Shown: in pieces, positions 57,371 to 64,000 of the stretch
Position numbering within the stretch: the stretch's first letter is position 1
Layout of the letters: every line of letters begins with the position of its first letter
From: Shewanella jiangmenensis
GTDB taxonomy: Bacteria > Pseudomonadota > Gammaproteobacteria > Enterobacterales > Shewanellaceae
DNA length: 64,000 bases
NCBI RefSeq assembly: GCF_018596335.1
Contig: NZ_JAHEPS010000012.1
Location: forward strand, 1 to 64,000
Reading direction: 5' to 3'
Translations under genes and position numbers: made by a program
Notes under the pieces: model-generated
What the model saw: only the letters and a program-made list of their open reading frames with translations
Databases searched by the model: none
What the model was told of the DNA's origin: nothing

Positions 57371-57393
57371 TCCGGCTTATCCCGCTAACGCAC

Positions 57394-57427
57394 AAAAACG
57401 CCGCTCACTGAGCGGCGTTTTTATTTT
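57394..57427. terminator. Bidirectional terminator between rho and the LysR gene
   Basis: AAAACGCCGCTCA palindromic with TGAGCGGCGTTTT (57395-57421), flanked by A-run and T-run; serves convergent genes. Confidence 0.9.
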
Positions 57428-58343
57428 ATCCCTGCTGCGCCTCATCAAGCGCAATGAGCCGCTCTGCCACCTTTTGTTTAAGCATATCCCGCAGCGCCAG
57501 CACCGCCGGTGTCACCTCGGCGCGGCCGGGGCAAAGCAGATACAGCTCCAATGGCTCGCCCTGCCAATCCGGCAACAAAGGCACCAGCCGCCCTTCCAGC
57601 AAATCCGCCGCCAAATCGAGCTTGGATTTATACACCAACCCCTTACCCGCGAGCGCCCAGCGGCGGGCGACATCGGCATCGTCACTGCTGCGCCGGCCAT
57701 TGACCCGCACCCTATGCTCGCTGCCATCACGATAAAAACGCCACTGATCGTTGGTGCGCTGGGCAAGTTTAAACAGCAAACACTGGTGCTGGGTCAGTTC
57801 CTCCGGGGTCGTTGGCGCACCAAAGCGCGCCAGATACTCGCCGGACGCCGCCAGCTGGCGCGTCATACTGCCAATCAGAAAGGCCACGGCCTCAGGATCT
57901 GTTGGCTTACCGTAGCGCAGCGCCACATCGATATTGTCCCGAAAAAGACTGCTGACCCTGTCACCGAGCTCAAGCTGCACCTCAAGGGCCGGATGCTGCT
58001 CCATCAGTTCATCCAGCCAGGGCAAAAAGATGTTGCGGCCAAAGTCCGATGACACCGAAATGCGAAGGCAGCCTTCCACCGAGCCTTTGGCGCAGGCCAG
58101 CGCCTGTTTGCCAAGCTCCAGCGCCGCCAGCGCTTCGCGGCAATGAAGCAGATAACGCTCACCGGCGCCCGAGAGCCGTAAACTGCGGGTGGTACGAATA
58201 AAGAGCGGCGTGCCAAGCTGCTTTTCCAGCCGTTTGATGGCAGCACTGGCGGCAGCAGGCGTGACATCCAGCTCCAGCGCCGCAGCACTGATGCTGCCCG
58301 CTTCGGCCACGTGCACAAAGAGTTCCAAATCAGAGGTCAGCAC
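57426..58343 (-). CDS. LysR-family transcriptional regulator
   Basis: DNA-binding regulator, 305 aa. N-terminal winged helix-turn-helix (LELFVHVAEAGSISAAALELDVTPAAASAAIKRLEKQLGTPLFIRTTRSLRLS) with the LysR recognition helix, then a periplasmic-binding-protein-like effector domain (about 90-300; LRISVSSDFGRNIFLPWLDEL, NIDVALRYGKPTD, GKGLVYKSKLDLAADLLEGRLVPLLPDW). The WQGEPLELYLLCPGR segment is typical of the CrgA/AaeR-like group. Downstream of the frd operon on the same strand, separated by 106 bp; a role in controlling frd is possible but not shown. Confidence 0.93.
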   Translation of the reverse strand: MLTSDLELFVHVAEAGSISAAALELDVTPAAASAAIKRLEKQLGTPLFIRTTRSLRLSGAGERYLLHCREALAALELGKQALACAKGSVEGCLRISVSSDFGRNIFLPWLDELMEQHPALEVQLELGDRVSSLFRDNIDVALRYGKPTDPEAVAFLIGSMTRQLAASGEYLARFGAPTTPEELTQHQCLLFKLAQRTNDQWRFYRDGSEHRVRVNGRRSSDDADVARRWALAGKGLVYKSKLDLAADLLEGRLVPLLPDWQGEPLELYLLCPGRAEVTPAVLALRDMLKQKVAERLIALDEAQQG

Positions 58344-58449
58344 TTATTCTCCCCAACGATTAAGTACCGGCTAACACTAAACCCAAATGCTGGCCAAAAG
58401 AAAGCCCGCGCAGGTTGCCCGGCGCGGGCGCTACGCTGCTGGGCAAGCC

Positions 58450-59178
58450 TCAAAGCAGGGTCGAGGCCATCTTGCGGCGCAAATAGGCAATCTGCTGCAT
58501 GTGCGGTAAGTCTTTGGGGCAGTTGTCCTGACAGCCAAGCAGCGTCATACAGCCAAACACCCCGTCCTGATTGCCAATCACATGGTAAAAATCATCGGCG
58601 CTGCGGCCATCGCGGCTGTCGAGCTCAAAGCGGGCGATTTTCATCATGCCCACGGCGCCGACAAAGGTGTCGCGCATCTGCTTGGTGGCGCAGGCCGACA
58701 CACACACGCCGCACTCCACACAGCGCTCAAGCTCGTAAAGTTTGGCCGCCTCTTCCGGCGCCATCGGGTCTTCGAGGCGATGAATGTCCATGTCGCCCCC
58801 CTTGGGATGCAGCCACAGCTGCAAACGCTCGGCGAGCTCGCGCATAAATTTGCCGGTATTCACCGACAAATCGCCAATCAGCTCAAAGCCCGGCAGTGGC
58901 ATCAGGGTGATTTCACCCTTGGGATATTTGGCGGTTAAGGTGCGGCACGCCAACGTCGGAAAGCCATTAATCACCATGGCACAGCTGCCGCAAATGCCGG
59001 CGCGGCAGACAAAATCAAACTGCAGCGACGGGTCCTGCTCCTGGCGCAGGCGGTTTAAGGCAATAAACACCGTCATGCCGCTGGTTTCGGCGAGCTGATA
59101 TTGAACCATCTTTGGCTTATCGCCCGGCTCTTGTGGGTCGTAGCGGAAAATATTGAAAGTCAGAATGCGGCCGCTCAT
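58450..59178 (-). CDS. frdB: Fumarate reductase iron-sulfur subunit
   Basis: Carries electrons from the cytochrome b subunit to FrdA. 242 aa. The 2Fe-2S cluster ligands are C58, C63, C66 and C78 (FVCRAGICGSCAMVINGFPTLAC). The C-terminal domain holds CVECGVCVSAC and CMTLLGCQDNCPKD, ligands for the 4Fe-4S and 3Fe-4S clusters. The arrangement and the C-terminal DLPHMQQIAYLRRKM are those of the Wolinella-type quinol:fumarate reductase (SQR/QFR group with dihaem cytochrome b). The start overlaps the frdA stop (ATGA). Confidence 0.95.
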   Translation of the reverse strand: MSGRILTFNIFRYDPQEPGDKPKMVQYQLAETSGMTVFIALNRLRQEQDPSLQFDFVCRAGICGSCAMVINGFPTLACRTLTAKYPKGEITLMPLPGFELIGDLSVNTGKFMRELAERLQLWLHPKGGDMDIHRLEDPMAPEEAAKLYELERCVECGVCVSACATKQMRDTFVGAVGMMKIARFELDSRDGRSADDFYHVIGNQDGVFGCMTLLGCQDNCPKDLPHMQQIAYLRRKMASTLL

Positions 59179-61223
59179 GAATTATCGTCTCCGGCTGTGT
59201 TGGACGCAGGGGCATTGTCGTTGGTGAGTTGTGTCTTGCCGCTTACGCCACCGTGCAAACGATCGCTCAGGCGCTCGTTGGCAGGGCGCAGGCTTTCGGG
59301 CAGCTCAAAGGGCATCAGCGCCTGCTGGCGCGCCTCGCGGCTGGCATTGTCACCAAGCTTTGCAAGGATGTCGGCAATTTCGGCCTCGCGTCTGGCGGTA
59401 TCCGGGTGGGCAATGGCGTTATCGGCGCCGTAGCCGCGATAGCCAGGCGGCAGCTCCATCTGCATCACATCCAAAGGCTCATAGCTTAAACGGGGCTCGA
59501 GTGCCTTCGGGTCGGGCCAACTTGCCAGGGTGCGGCACAGCCAGTCTTTGTCATTGCGCTGGGGAAAGTCTTCCCGCGCATGAGCACCACGGCTCTCGGT
59601 GCGGGCAGCGGCGCCGCAGGCCACTGTCAGTGCCACTTTCAGCATTCTGCGTACCCGCAGCGCTTCCACCAGCTCCGGGTTGGCATGGCGTTTTTTACAG
59701 GTAACACCCAGATTGGCAGCGCGCTCCAGCAGGGACTTCAGTTGCCGCACCGCTTCATCAAGCTCAGGGCCATTTCGGAAAATGCCCACATAATCCATCA
59801 TCACCTTTTGCATCGCCGCTTTAAGCTGCCAGGCATTTTCGCGCCCTTCGCCGTCAATCAAGGCATCGATTTCGGCGCGGGCCTTGTCGACAAAACCCTG
59901 GGCAAGGCCAGTATCCAGCACCAAGTCGTTGTTATCACAGAAATCGGCCACGTATTTACCGATGATCATCCCGCCCACCACGGTTTCTGCCAGCGAGTTG
60001 CCGCCGAGGCGGTTAAAGCCGTGCATGTCCCAGCAGGCCGCTTCGCCCACGGCAAACATGCCCTTGAGCTGCGGGCTTTCGCCGGTTGGAGTAGTGCGGA
60101 TGCCGCCCATGGAGTAATGCTGGGTCGGCCGCACCGGGATCCAGTCTTTGGCCGGGTCGATACCGAGGAAGTTTTCGCAGATTTCTTTCACTTCGCGCAG
60201 GTTAGTCTCGATATGCTTGCGCCCCAGCAGGGTGATATCGAGCCACAGGTGCGGGCCATAGGGGCTGTCGACACCCTTACCCTTACGCATGTGCTCAGTC
60301 ATCCGCCGCGATACCACGTCGCGGGAGGCGAGCTCTTTTTTCTCCGGCTCATAGTCCGGCATAAAGCGGTAGCCATCTTTGTCGCGTAAAAGCCCGCCAT
60401 CACCACGGCAGCCTTCGGTGGTCAGAATGCCCACAGGCACGATGGCGGTGGGGTGAAACTGCACCGCTTCCATGTTGCCAAGGGTGGCAACGCCGGTGTC
60501 GAGCGCCAGCGCCTGGCCAATGCCTTCACAGATAATGGCGTTGGTGGACACCTCATAGATGCGGCCATAGCCGCCGGTGGCGATAGTCGTCGCCTTGGCG
60601 ATGTAGGCGCGCAGCTCACCTGTAATAAGGCAGCGGGCCACCACGCCGTGGCAGCGCTCGCCGTCGTGGATGATGTGCAGCGCTTCTACCCGCTCATGCA
60701 CCGGAATGCCCATGGAAATGGCCTTGTTATCCACCGCATACAGCAGCGAGTGGCCGGTGCCGTCGGCTGTGTAGCAGGTGCGCCATTTTTTGGTACCGCC
60801 AAAATCGCGGGCGTTGATAAGACCATGGGCGGCTTCGGCTTCATTGATGGTAATGCGCTCGGCATTCACCACCACTTCGCGGGGGCCTTTGGTGACCCGG
60901 GTCCAGGGCACGCCCCAGTGGCTCATCTCCCGCACGGCTTTGGGAGCGCAGTGGGCAAACATCCGCGCCACGGTTTGATCGCAGCCCCAGTCGGAACCCT
61001 TTACCGTATCCTGAAAATGCACATCTTCGTTATCGCCAAGGCCCTTGACCGTGTTGCCAAGGCTGGCCTGCATGCCGCCCTGAGCTGCTGCCGAGTGGCT
61101 GCGTTTGGCCGGAATGAGGGACAGCACCAGGGTGTCGTGGCCGCGCTCTTTGGCGGCAATGGCGACCCTTAAGCCCGCAAGCCCGGCGCCGACCACCAGA
61201 CAGTCTGTGTAGATGAGTTTCAC
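59175..61223 (-). CDS. frdA: Fumarate reductase flavoprotein subunit
   Basis: Catalytic subunit reducing fumarate to succinate on the cytoplasmic face. 682 aa. Start is GTG 61223, chosen for AAGGAG five bases upstream; the ATG at 61241 would lie ahead of that ribosome site. FAD dinucleotide motif GAGLAG (12-17); covalent FAD attaches to His43 (RSHSAAAQGG). Substrate-site residues fall in NMEAVQFHPTAI, GYRFMPDYEPEKKELASRDVVSRRM, QHYSMGGIRT and FNRLGGNSLAE. A long C-terminus with Arg-rich helices and acidic tail. Similar to the Wolinella enzyme rather than the E. coli Frd. Co-transcribed with frdB and two cytochrome b genes. Confidence 0.96.
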   Translation of the reverse strand: MKLIYTDCLVVGAGLAGLRVAIAAKERGHDTLVLSLIPAKRSHSAAAQGGMQASLGNTVKGLGDNEDVHFQDTVKGSDWGCDQTVARMFAHCAPKAVREMSHWGVPWTRVTKGPREVVVNAERITINEAEAAHGLINARDFGGTKKWRTCYTADGTGHSLLYAVDNKAISMGIPVHERVEALHIIHDGERCHGVVARCLITGELRAYIAKATTIATGGYGRIYEVSTNAIICEGIGQALALDTGVATLGNMEAVQFHPTAIVPVGILTTEGCRGDGGLLRDKDGYRFMPDYEPEKKELASRDVVSRRMTEHMRKGKGVDSPYGPHLWLDITLLGRKHIETNLREVKEICENFLGIDPAKDWIPVRPTQHYSMGGIRTTPTGESPQLKGMFAVGEAACWDMHGFNRLGGNSLAETVVGGMIIGKYVADFCDNNDLVLDTGLAQGFVDKARAEIDALIDGEGRENAWQLKAAMQKVMMDYVGIFRNGPELDEAVRQLKSLLERAANLGVTCKKRHANPELVEALRVRRMLKVALTVACGAAARTESRGAHAREDFPQRNDKDWLCRTLASWPDPKALEPRLSYEPLDVMQMELPPGYRGYGADNAIAHPDTARREAEIADILAKLGDNASREARQQALMPFELPESLRPANERLSDRLHGGVSGKTQLTNDNAPASNTAGDDNS

Positions 61224-61295
61224 GTTTGCTCCTTGGCACACTTTGCAAAGTACAGCTTGTGGCAGTGTCCTGCCTTTTTATGATTTATGCCGCCC

Positions 61296-61970
61296 TCAGG
61301 CGGGAGTGTGGGGCAGAAAGGCCAGCAGCGCCGCAAGTCCAATTCCCACAAACAGCACACTGAGCACGGTTTTGATGGTGCGTAATCTTGCCCGGGTGTT
61401 GAGATCCCGCGCCGCGCCCCACTTAAGCGCCACCCGATAAAGGCCGATGGCAGCATGCAGCTCCACCGTCAGCAGCAGTGGCAGGTAAATCAAGTACCCA
61501 TACTCGCCCCAAATCCGCTGGGCGCTGCCCACCGGGCCTATGGTTTCGGGCGCGCTGCCCACCAGCCACAGGTGCACAGGCAACAGCAGCAGGATCACAA
61601 TCCCGGTGCCCGCCTGCCAGCTCCACAGCCGGGTATCGCTGTGGTTAATGACCTGCATCTGACTTTTAAGCGCTTTTTGCTGACGCAAACTCAGCGGCAA
61701 CTTATGCAGCGCCACCAGCACATGAAAGGCCGCCAGCAGCCCCACACCAATGGCAATCAGGCTCACCACCCAGGGGTAGCCGTGGCCATCGTCAGATAAA
61801 AACGCCAGCTCCATATTGCGCGCCACCCAGCTCATGGCCTCCGGGCCAAGCAGGATGGATGACACCAGCAACAGGTGCGTCCACAAAAACAGCGCCAGCA
61901 CCACGCCGCTGAGGCTTTGTCCCACATCCAGCACGCCACTCCAGCGCCGGATATCCAGTTTGCCCGCCAT
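61296..61970 (-). CDS. Fumarate reductase cytochrome b subunit paralogue 2
   Basis: Membrane anchor of the fumarate reductase, 224 aa. Start ATG 61970 has GAGGGA seven bases upstream; a longer frame to 62042 adds a non-membrane leader without a ribosome site. Five membrane helices are evident. Candidate haem-ligand histidines are in LFLWTHLLLV, AAFHVLVALHK, LLLPVHLWLV and VELHAAIGLYR, matching the positions expected for the two haems of dihaem FrdC. It is homologous to the gene immediately upstream (62112-62858), both having SSILLG, GxGxPWV and HAxIGLYRVAxKWG. Two cytochrome b genes in one operon is unusual; they could form a heterodimer. Confidence 0.9.
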   Translation of the reverse strand: MAGKLDIRRWSGVLDVGQSLSGVVLALFLWTHLLLVSSILLGPEAMSWVARNMELAFLSDDGHGYPWVVSLIAIGVGLLAAFHVLVALHKLPLSLRQQKALKSQMQVINHSDTRLWSWQAGTGIVILLLLPVHLWLVGSAPETIGPVGSAQRIWGEYGYLIYLPLLLTVELHAAIGLYRVALKWGAARDLNTRARLRTIKTVLSVLFVGIGLAALLAFLPHTPA

Positions 61971-62111
61971 CCTGAGTCCCTCTCGTTTGTTTTTGTTCTG
62001 ACGATAATTTCGCCCACAAAAACAAGCTAAACCCTGATGCACGTCAACACAACGTGCGTTATTTCATCAAAAGCTGAATCAGGGACTCTTTTTGGCGGTG
62101 CTATTCACGCC

Positions 62112-62858
62112 TCAGCCACCGCCCGGCACAAAGGGCGTTACCGGCAGGCTCAATCCCTGACCTATCACCATATAGGCGAGCAAACTGGCACTGCCAAGAA
62201 GAAGCAGGTAAATAATCAAGGCTTTAATCAGCTTTCGAAGCGGCGCACGCTGCTGCACCCAACCCCATTTCACCGCTACCCGGTACAGGCCAATCATGGC
62301 GTGTACCACCACAGCAGGCAGCAGCAGACCATAGAGCAGCCAGGCGTTGTCGTGATACACCCGCTCGGCCGACAGATGCGGGCCAATCTCGGGGTTTAAA
62401 ATCATGGTGAAGAGGTGCACAGGCACCAGAAAGAACAGCACAAAGCCGGTGATAAGCTGCCAGAACCAGGCGTGGGTATCTTTGTGGGCAATCGAGCCCA
62501 AATGGGCGCGCAGCTGGCGCCACTGACCAAGCTGAGTCGGAAAGCGCCGCAGCGCCAGCGCCGCATGCAGGCACACCACCGCCAGCATCAGCACAGAAAA
62601 CAGCTTGGTTACCCAGGGAAAGCCATGGCCGGTGCTTGAAAACATGCCGCCTTCCAAGAGCTGCACCACCTGATAGAACACCTCTTTGCCCAAAAGAATG
62701 CTCGACTCAAAATGCATATGCAGCAGCAAAAAGCCGCCCAGCATCAAGCCGGTGATGCTTTGTAATTTGTCCGCCCGTGCCGACCAGGGATGCCCCGCCC
62801 GCCTCGGATTTAATGTGTGTACCGTCAGTACCCTTGCCTTGGAAACCCCTGCCGTCAT
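62112..62858 (-). CDS. frdC: Fumarate reductase cytochrome b subunit paralogue 1
   Basis: First gene of the fumarate reductase operon, 248 aa, start ATG 62858. A dihaem cytochrome b anchor that takes electrons from menaquinol. Soluble N-terminal ~30 residues, then five membrane helices. Candidate haem histidines: LLLHMHFESSILLG, VVCLHAALALRR, FLVPVHLFTM and VVVHAMIGLYRVAVKWG. The SSILLGKEVFYQVVQLLEGG loop resembles the Wolinella FrdC. Spacer to paralogue 2 is 141 bp. Its upstream region has only a loose CRP-like half-site (TTTGTGA); no clear FNR box was found. Confidence 0.92.
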   Translation of the reverse strand: MTAGVSKARVLTVHTLNPRRAGHPWSARADKLQSITGLMLGGFLLLHMHFESSILLGKEVFYQVVQLLEGGMFSSTGHGFPWVTKLFSVLMLAVVCLHAALALRRFPTQLGQWRQLRAHLGSIAHKDTHAWFWQLITGFVLFFLVPVHLFTMILNPEIGPHLSAERVYHDNAWLLYGLLLPAVVVHAMIGLYRVAVKWGWVQQRAPLRKLIKALIIYLLLLGSASLLAYMVIGQGLSLPVTPFVPGGG

Positions 62859-63217
62859 CGCCCTGCCCCTGCTTTGCCGCCCCTGCCGGCCATGGGCTTT
62901 CCCACGGCGGCATTACCGATGGCATCACGATAGCAGTTGCCGCAGCCGTGGCGAGGCGCGCAAAAGCAAAGCGTGAAGCACCTCACCGCCACCGTGGTAT
63001 TTATTGGAAGCCTGTCACAAACAAAGGGGAAATAACGAACAGAGGTAATACCACTTAACCAAAACAAATCAGCATGTTAAAAGGCTTTTGAAACAAGACA
63101 ATAGAAAAGAAGTGATTTTACCTACCTAAAAGTGAGTAACAAGTGAGCAAAAAGTGATCCTGTTTCATGGCAACCGTCGTAGCTAATAACGCCAATCACC
63201 AGCTAAGAGGAATTAAC
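62859..63217. other. 359-bp divergent intergenic region (frdC / DUF4397 lipoprotein)
   Basis: No gene. The left part is GC-rich and similar in composition to coding sequence. The right part, AT-rich, holds AGTGA direct repeats at 63111, 63131, 63142 and 63153, the last three 11 bp apart, plus TAATACCACTTAA near 63046. Confidence 0.6.
63111..63157 (+). promoter_or_regulatory. Phased AGTGA direct repeats upstream of the lipoprotein gene
   Basis: AGTGA at 63111, 63131, 63142 and 63153; the 11-bp spacing of the last three puts them on one helical face. Candidate activator site; regulator unknown. Confidence 0.4.
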
Positions 63218-64000
63218 ATGAAAAGGATCACTGGCATCATCTTACCGCTAATGGCAGCCACATTCATCATCGGCTGCTCGGATGACGATGATAACCAAAC
63301 CAAGGACGTAGCTATGCCCGCCGCCATGGCGGATATCCGGGTTATCCATGGCAGTGCCGATGCGCCCATGGTTAACATCAAAGCCAACGGCGCGCTGTTT
63401 GCCGGGCTTGAAAAAGTGGATTATTTACAAGGCAGTGGTTTTATCTCCGTGGCCGAGGGTAACTACAATCTGGCCGTGGATGCGGTATTGCCCAATGGCA
63501 GCAGCGCCGAAGTCTTATCCCTGAATAATGCCGCCCTTGCCGGCGACACCCAGTACACAGTGCTGGCACATGGCGCGGCGGTGCAGGACAACAACAGCAG
63601 CAACGACCTGGCGCTGCTGGTGATTGCCAATCCCAAAAAGGCCATCGGCAGCGGCAACATACGGCTGCAGGTGCTGCACGCCGCCCCCGATGCCCCCATG
63701 GTGGATGTGCACCTGACCGCGCCGGGCGCAGAGCTCGGTGCAAGTGCCGCCACCCTGAGCTATGGCCAATACACCCCGCCCATTGAAGTGGCTGCCGGCA
63801 GTTATCAGGTGAGACTGGTACTGCCGCAGGGCAGCGAAGGTGCTGGCACAGTGGCTTATGATGTTGACCTGCCACAGCTCGCCGCCGGTCAGGACTGGTT
63901 TATTGCCGCCCTGCCTAACACAGGCGTGACCACGTCACCTGTGGTGCTGCTGGCCAACAATGGCACCGACACCCTGGTATTTCGCGATAAGCGCACCCAG
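63218..64000 (+). CDS. DUF4397-domain lipoprotein (3' end beyond the window)
   Basis: Open frame from ATG 63218 to the right edge without a stop (261 codons). AGAGGA ribosome site six bases upstream. Lipoprotein signal with lipobox IIGC (FIIGCSDDDDN); the acidic residues after Cys are compatible with outer-membrane transport. Two tandem repeats of the DUF4397 pattern are visible: IRVIHGSADAPMVNIKANG and LQVLHAAPDAPMVDVHL, each followed by a beta-sandwich segment (VAEGNYNLAVDAV; VAAGSYQVRLVLP). Function unknown; such proteins are exported surface proteins. Divergent from the frd operon, downstream of phased AGTGA repeats. Confidence 0.85.
   Translation, partial: MKRITGIILPLMAATFIIGCSDDDDNQTKDVAMPAAMADIRVIHGSADAPMVNIKANGALFAGLEKVDYLQGSGFISVAEGNYNLAVDAVLPNGSSAEVLSLNNAALAGDTQYTVLAHGAAVQDNNSSNDLALLVIANPKKAIGSGNIRLQVLHAAPDAPMVDVHLTAPGAELGASAATLSYGQYTPPIEVAAGSYQVRLVLPQGSEGAGTVAYDVDLPQLAAGQDWFIAALPNTGVTTSPVVLLANNGTDTLVFRDKRTQ

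Noticed and set aside
63005..63030. CRP site (TTTGTGA) upstream of frdC
   Set aside because: Only the left half matches on the minus strand; the right half-site is poor, so I do not call it.

Overview
The window reads as chromosome of a Shewanella-like gammaproteobacterium (Alteromonadales). The reasons are the conserved housekeeping blocks (ubiE-ubiJ-ubiB-tatABC with tatD and hemB nearby; trxA / rhlB-gppA / rho), a Shewanella-type giant adhesin with its type I secretion operon, a GbpA-type chitin-binding protein, a membrane-bound fumarate reductase and short D/N-rich lipoproteins. No tRNA, rRNA, IS element, integrase, phage gene or CRISPR array is visible. The species assignment is inference from gene content only.

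Layout. 1-2909: at least three near-identical tandem copies (period exactly 1071 bp, first cut by the window edge) of an unrecognised ~338-aa cytosolic protein; copy number and localised divergence resemble an immunity-gene array. 3026-10985: metal homeostasis, with a CDF exporter, a complete CzcCBA/CusCBA-type RND operon, a small Cys/His-rich secreted protein and a 58-aa DUF3012 lipoprotein. 11013-13739: a SpoIIAA-like protein, the ribosome-rescue factor ArfB and secreted GbpA. 13908-16119: aroQ-accB-accC, where both carboxylase subunits look divergent. 16177-18175: glycosyltransferase, PAP2 phosphatase and a YgjV-like membrane protein on the minus strand. 18511-20177: rraA and an arginase-fold hydrolase. 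20441-29338: ubiquinone synthesis (ubiE, ubiJ, ubiB), Tat translocase, a VasI-like periplasmic protein, tatD, a diguanylate cyclase and hemB.

29525-49555 is the most distinctive region. It holds a 4680-residue adhesin whose first half is 19 Ig-like repeats of about 101 residues, including a 906-bp higher-order repeat, followed by its ABC transporter, HlyD-type adaptor, TolC-type pore and an OmpA-like lipoprotein. A thioredoxin-like protein gene follows. No RTX nonapeptide block is visible in the adhesin, and no LapD/LapG-type regulatory pair follows the operon.

49627-64000: an Oar-like TonB-dependent receptor; gppA-rhlB (minus) divergent from trxA and rho; a LysR regulator; a fumarate reductase operon (two b-type cytochrome paralogues, then frdA and frdB, minus strand); and the start of a DUF4397 lipoprotein cut by the right edge. 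Operon structure is tight almost throughout, with many ATGA/TGATG overlaps, and several intrinsic terminators separate the units.
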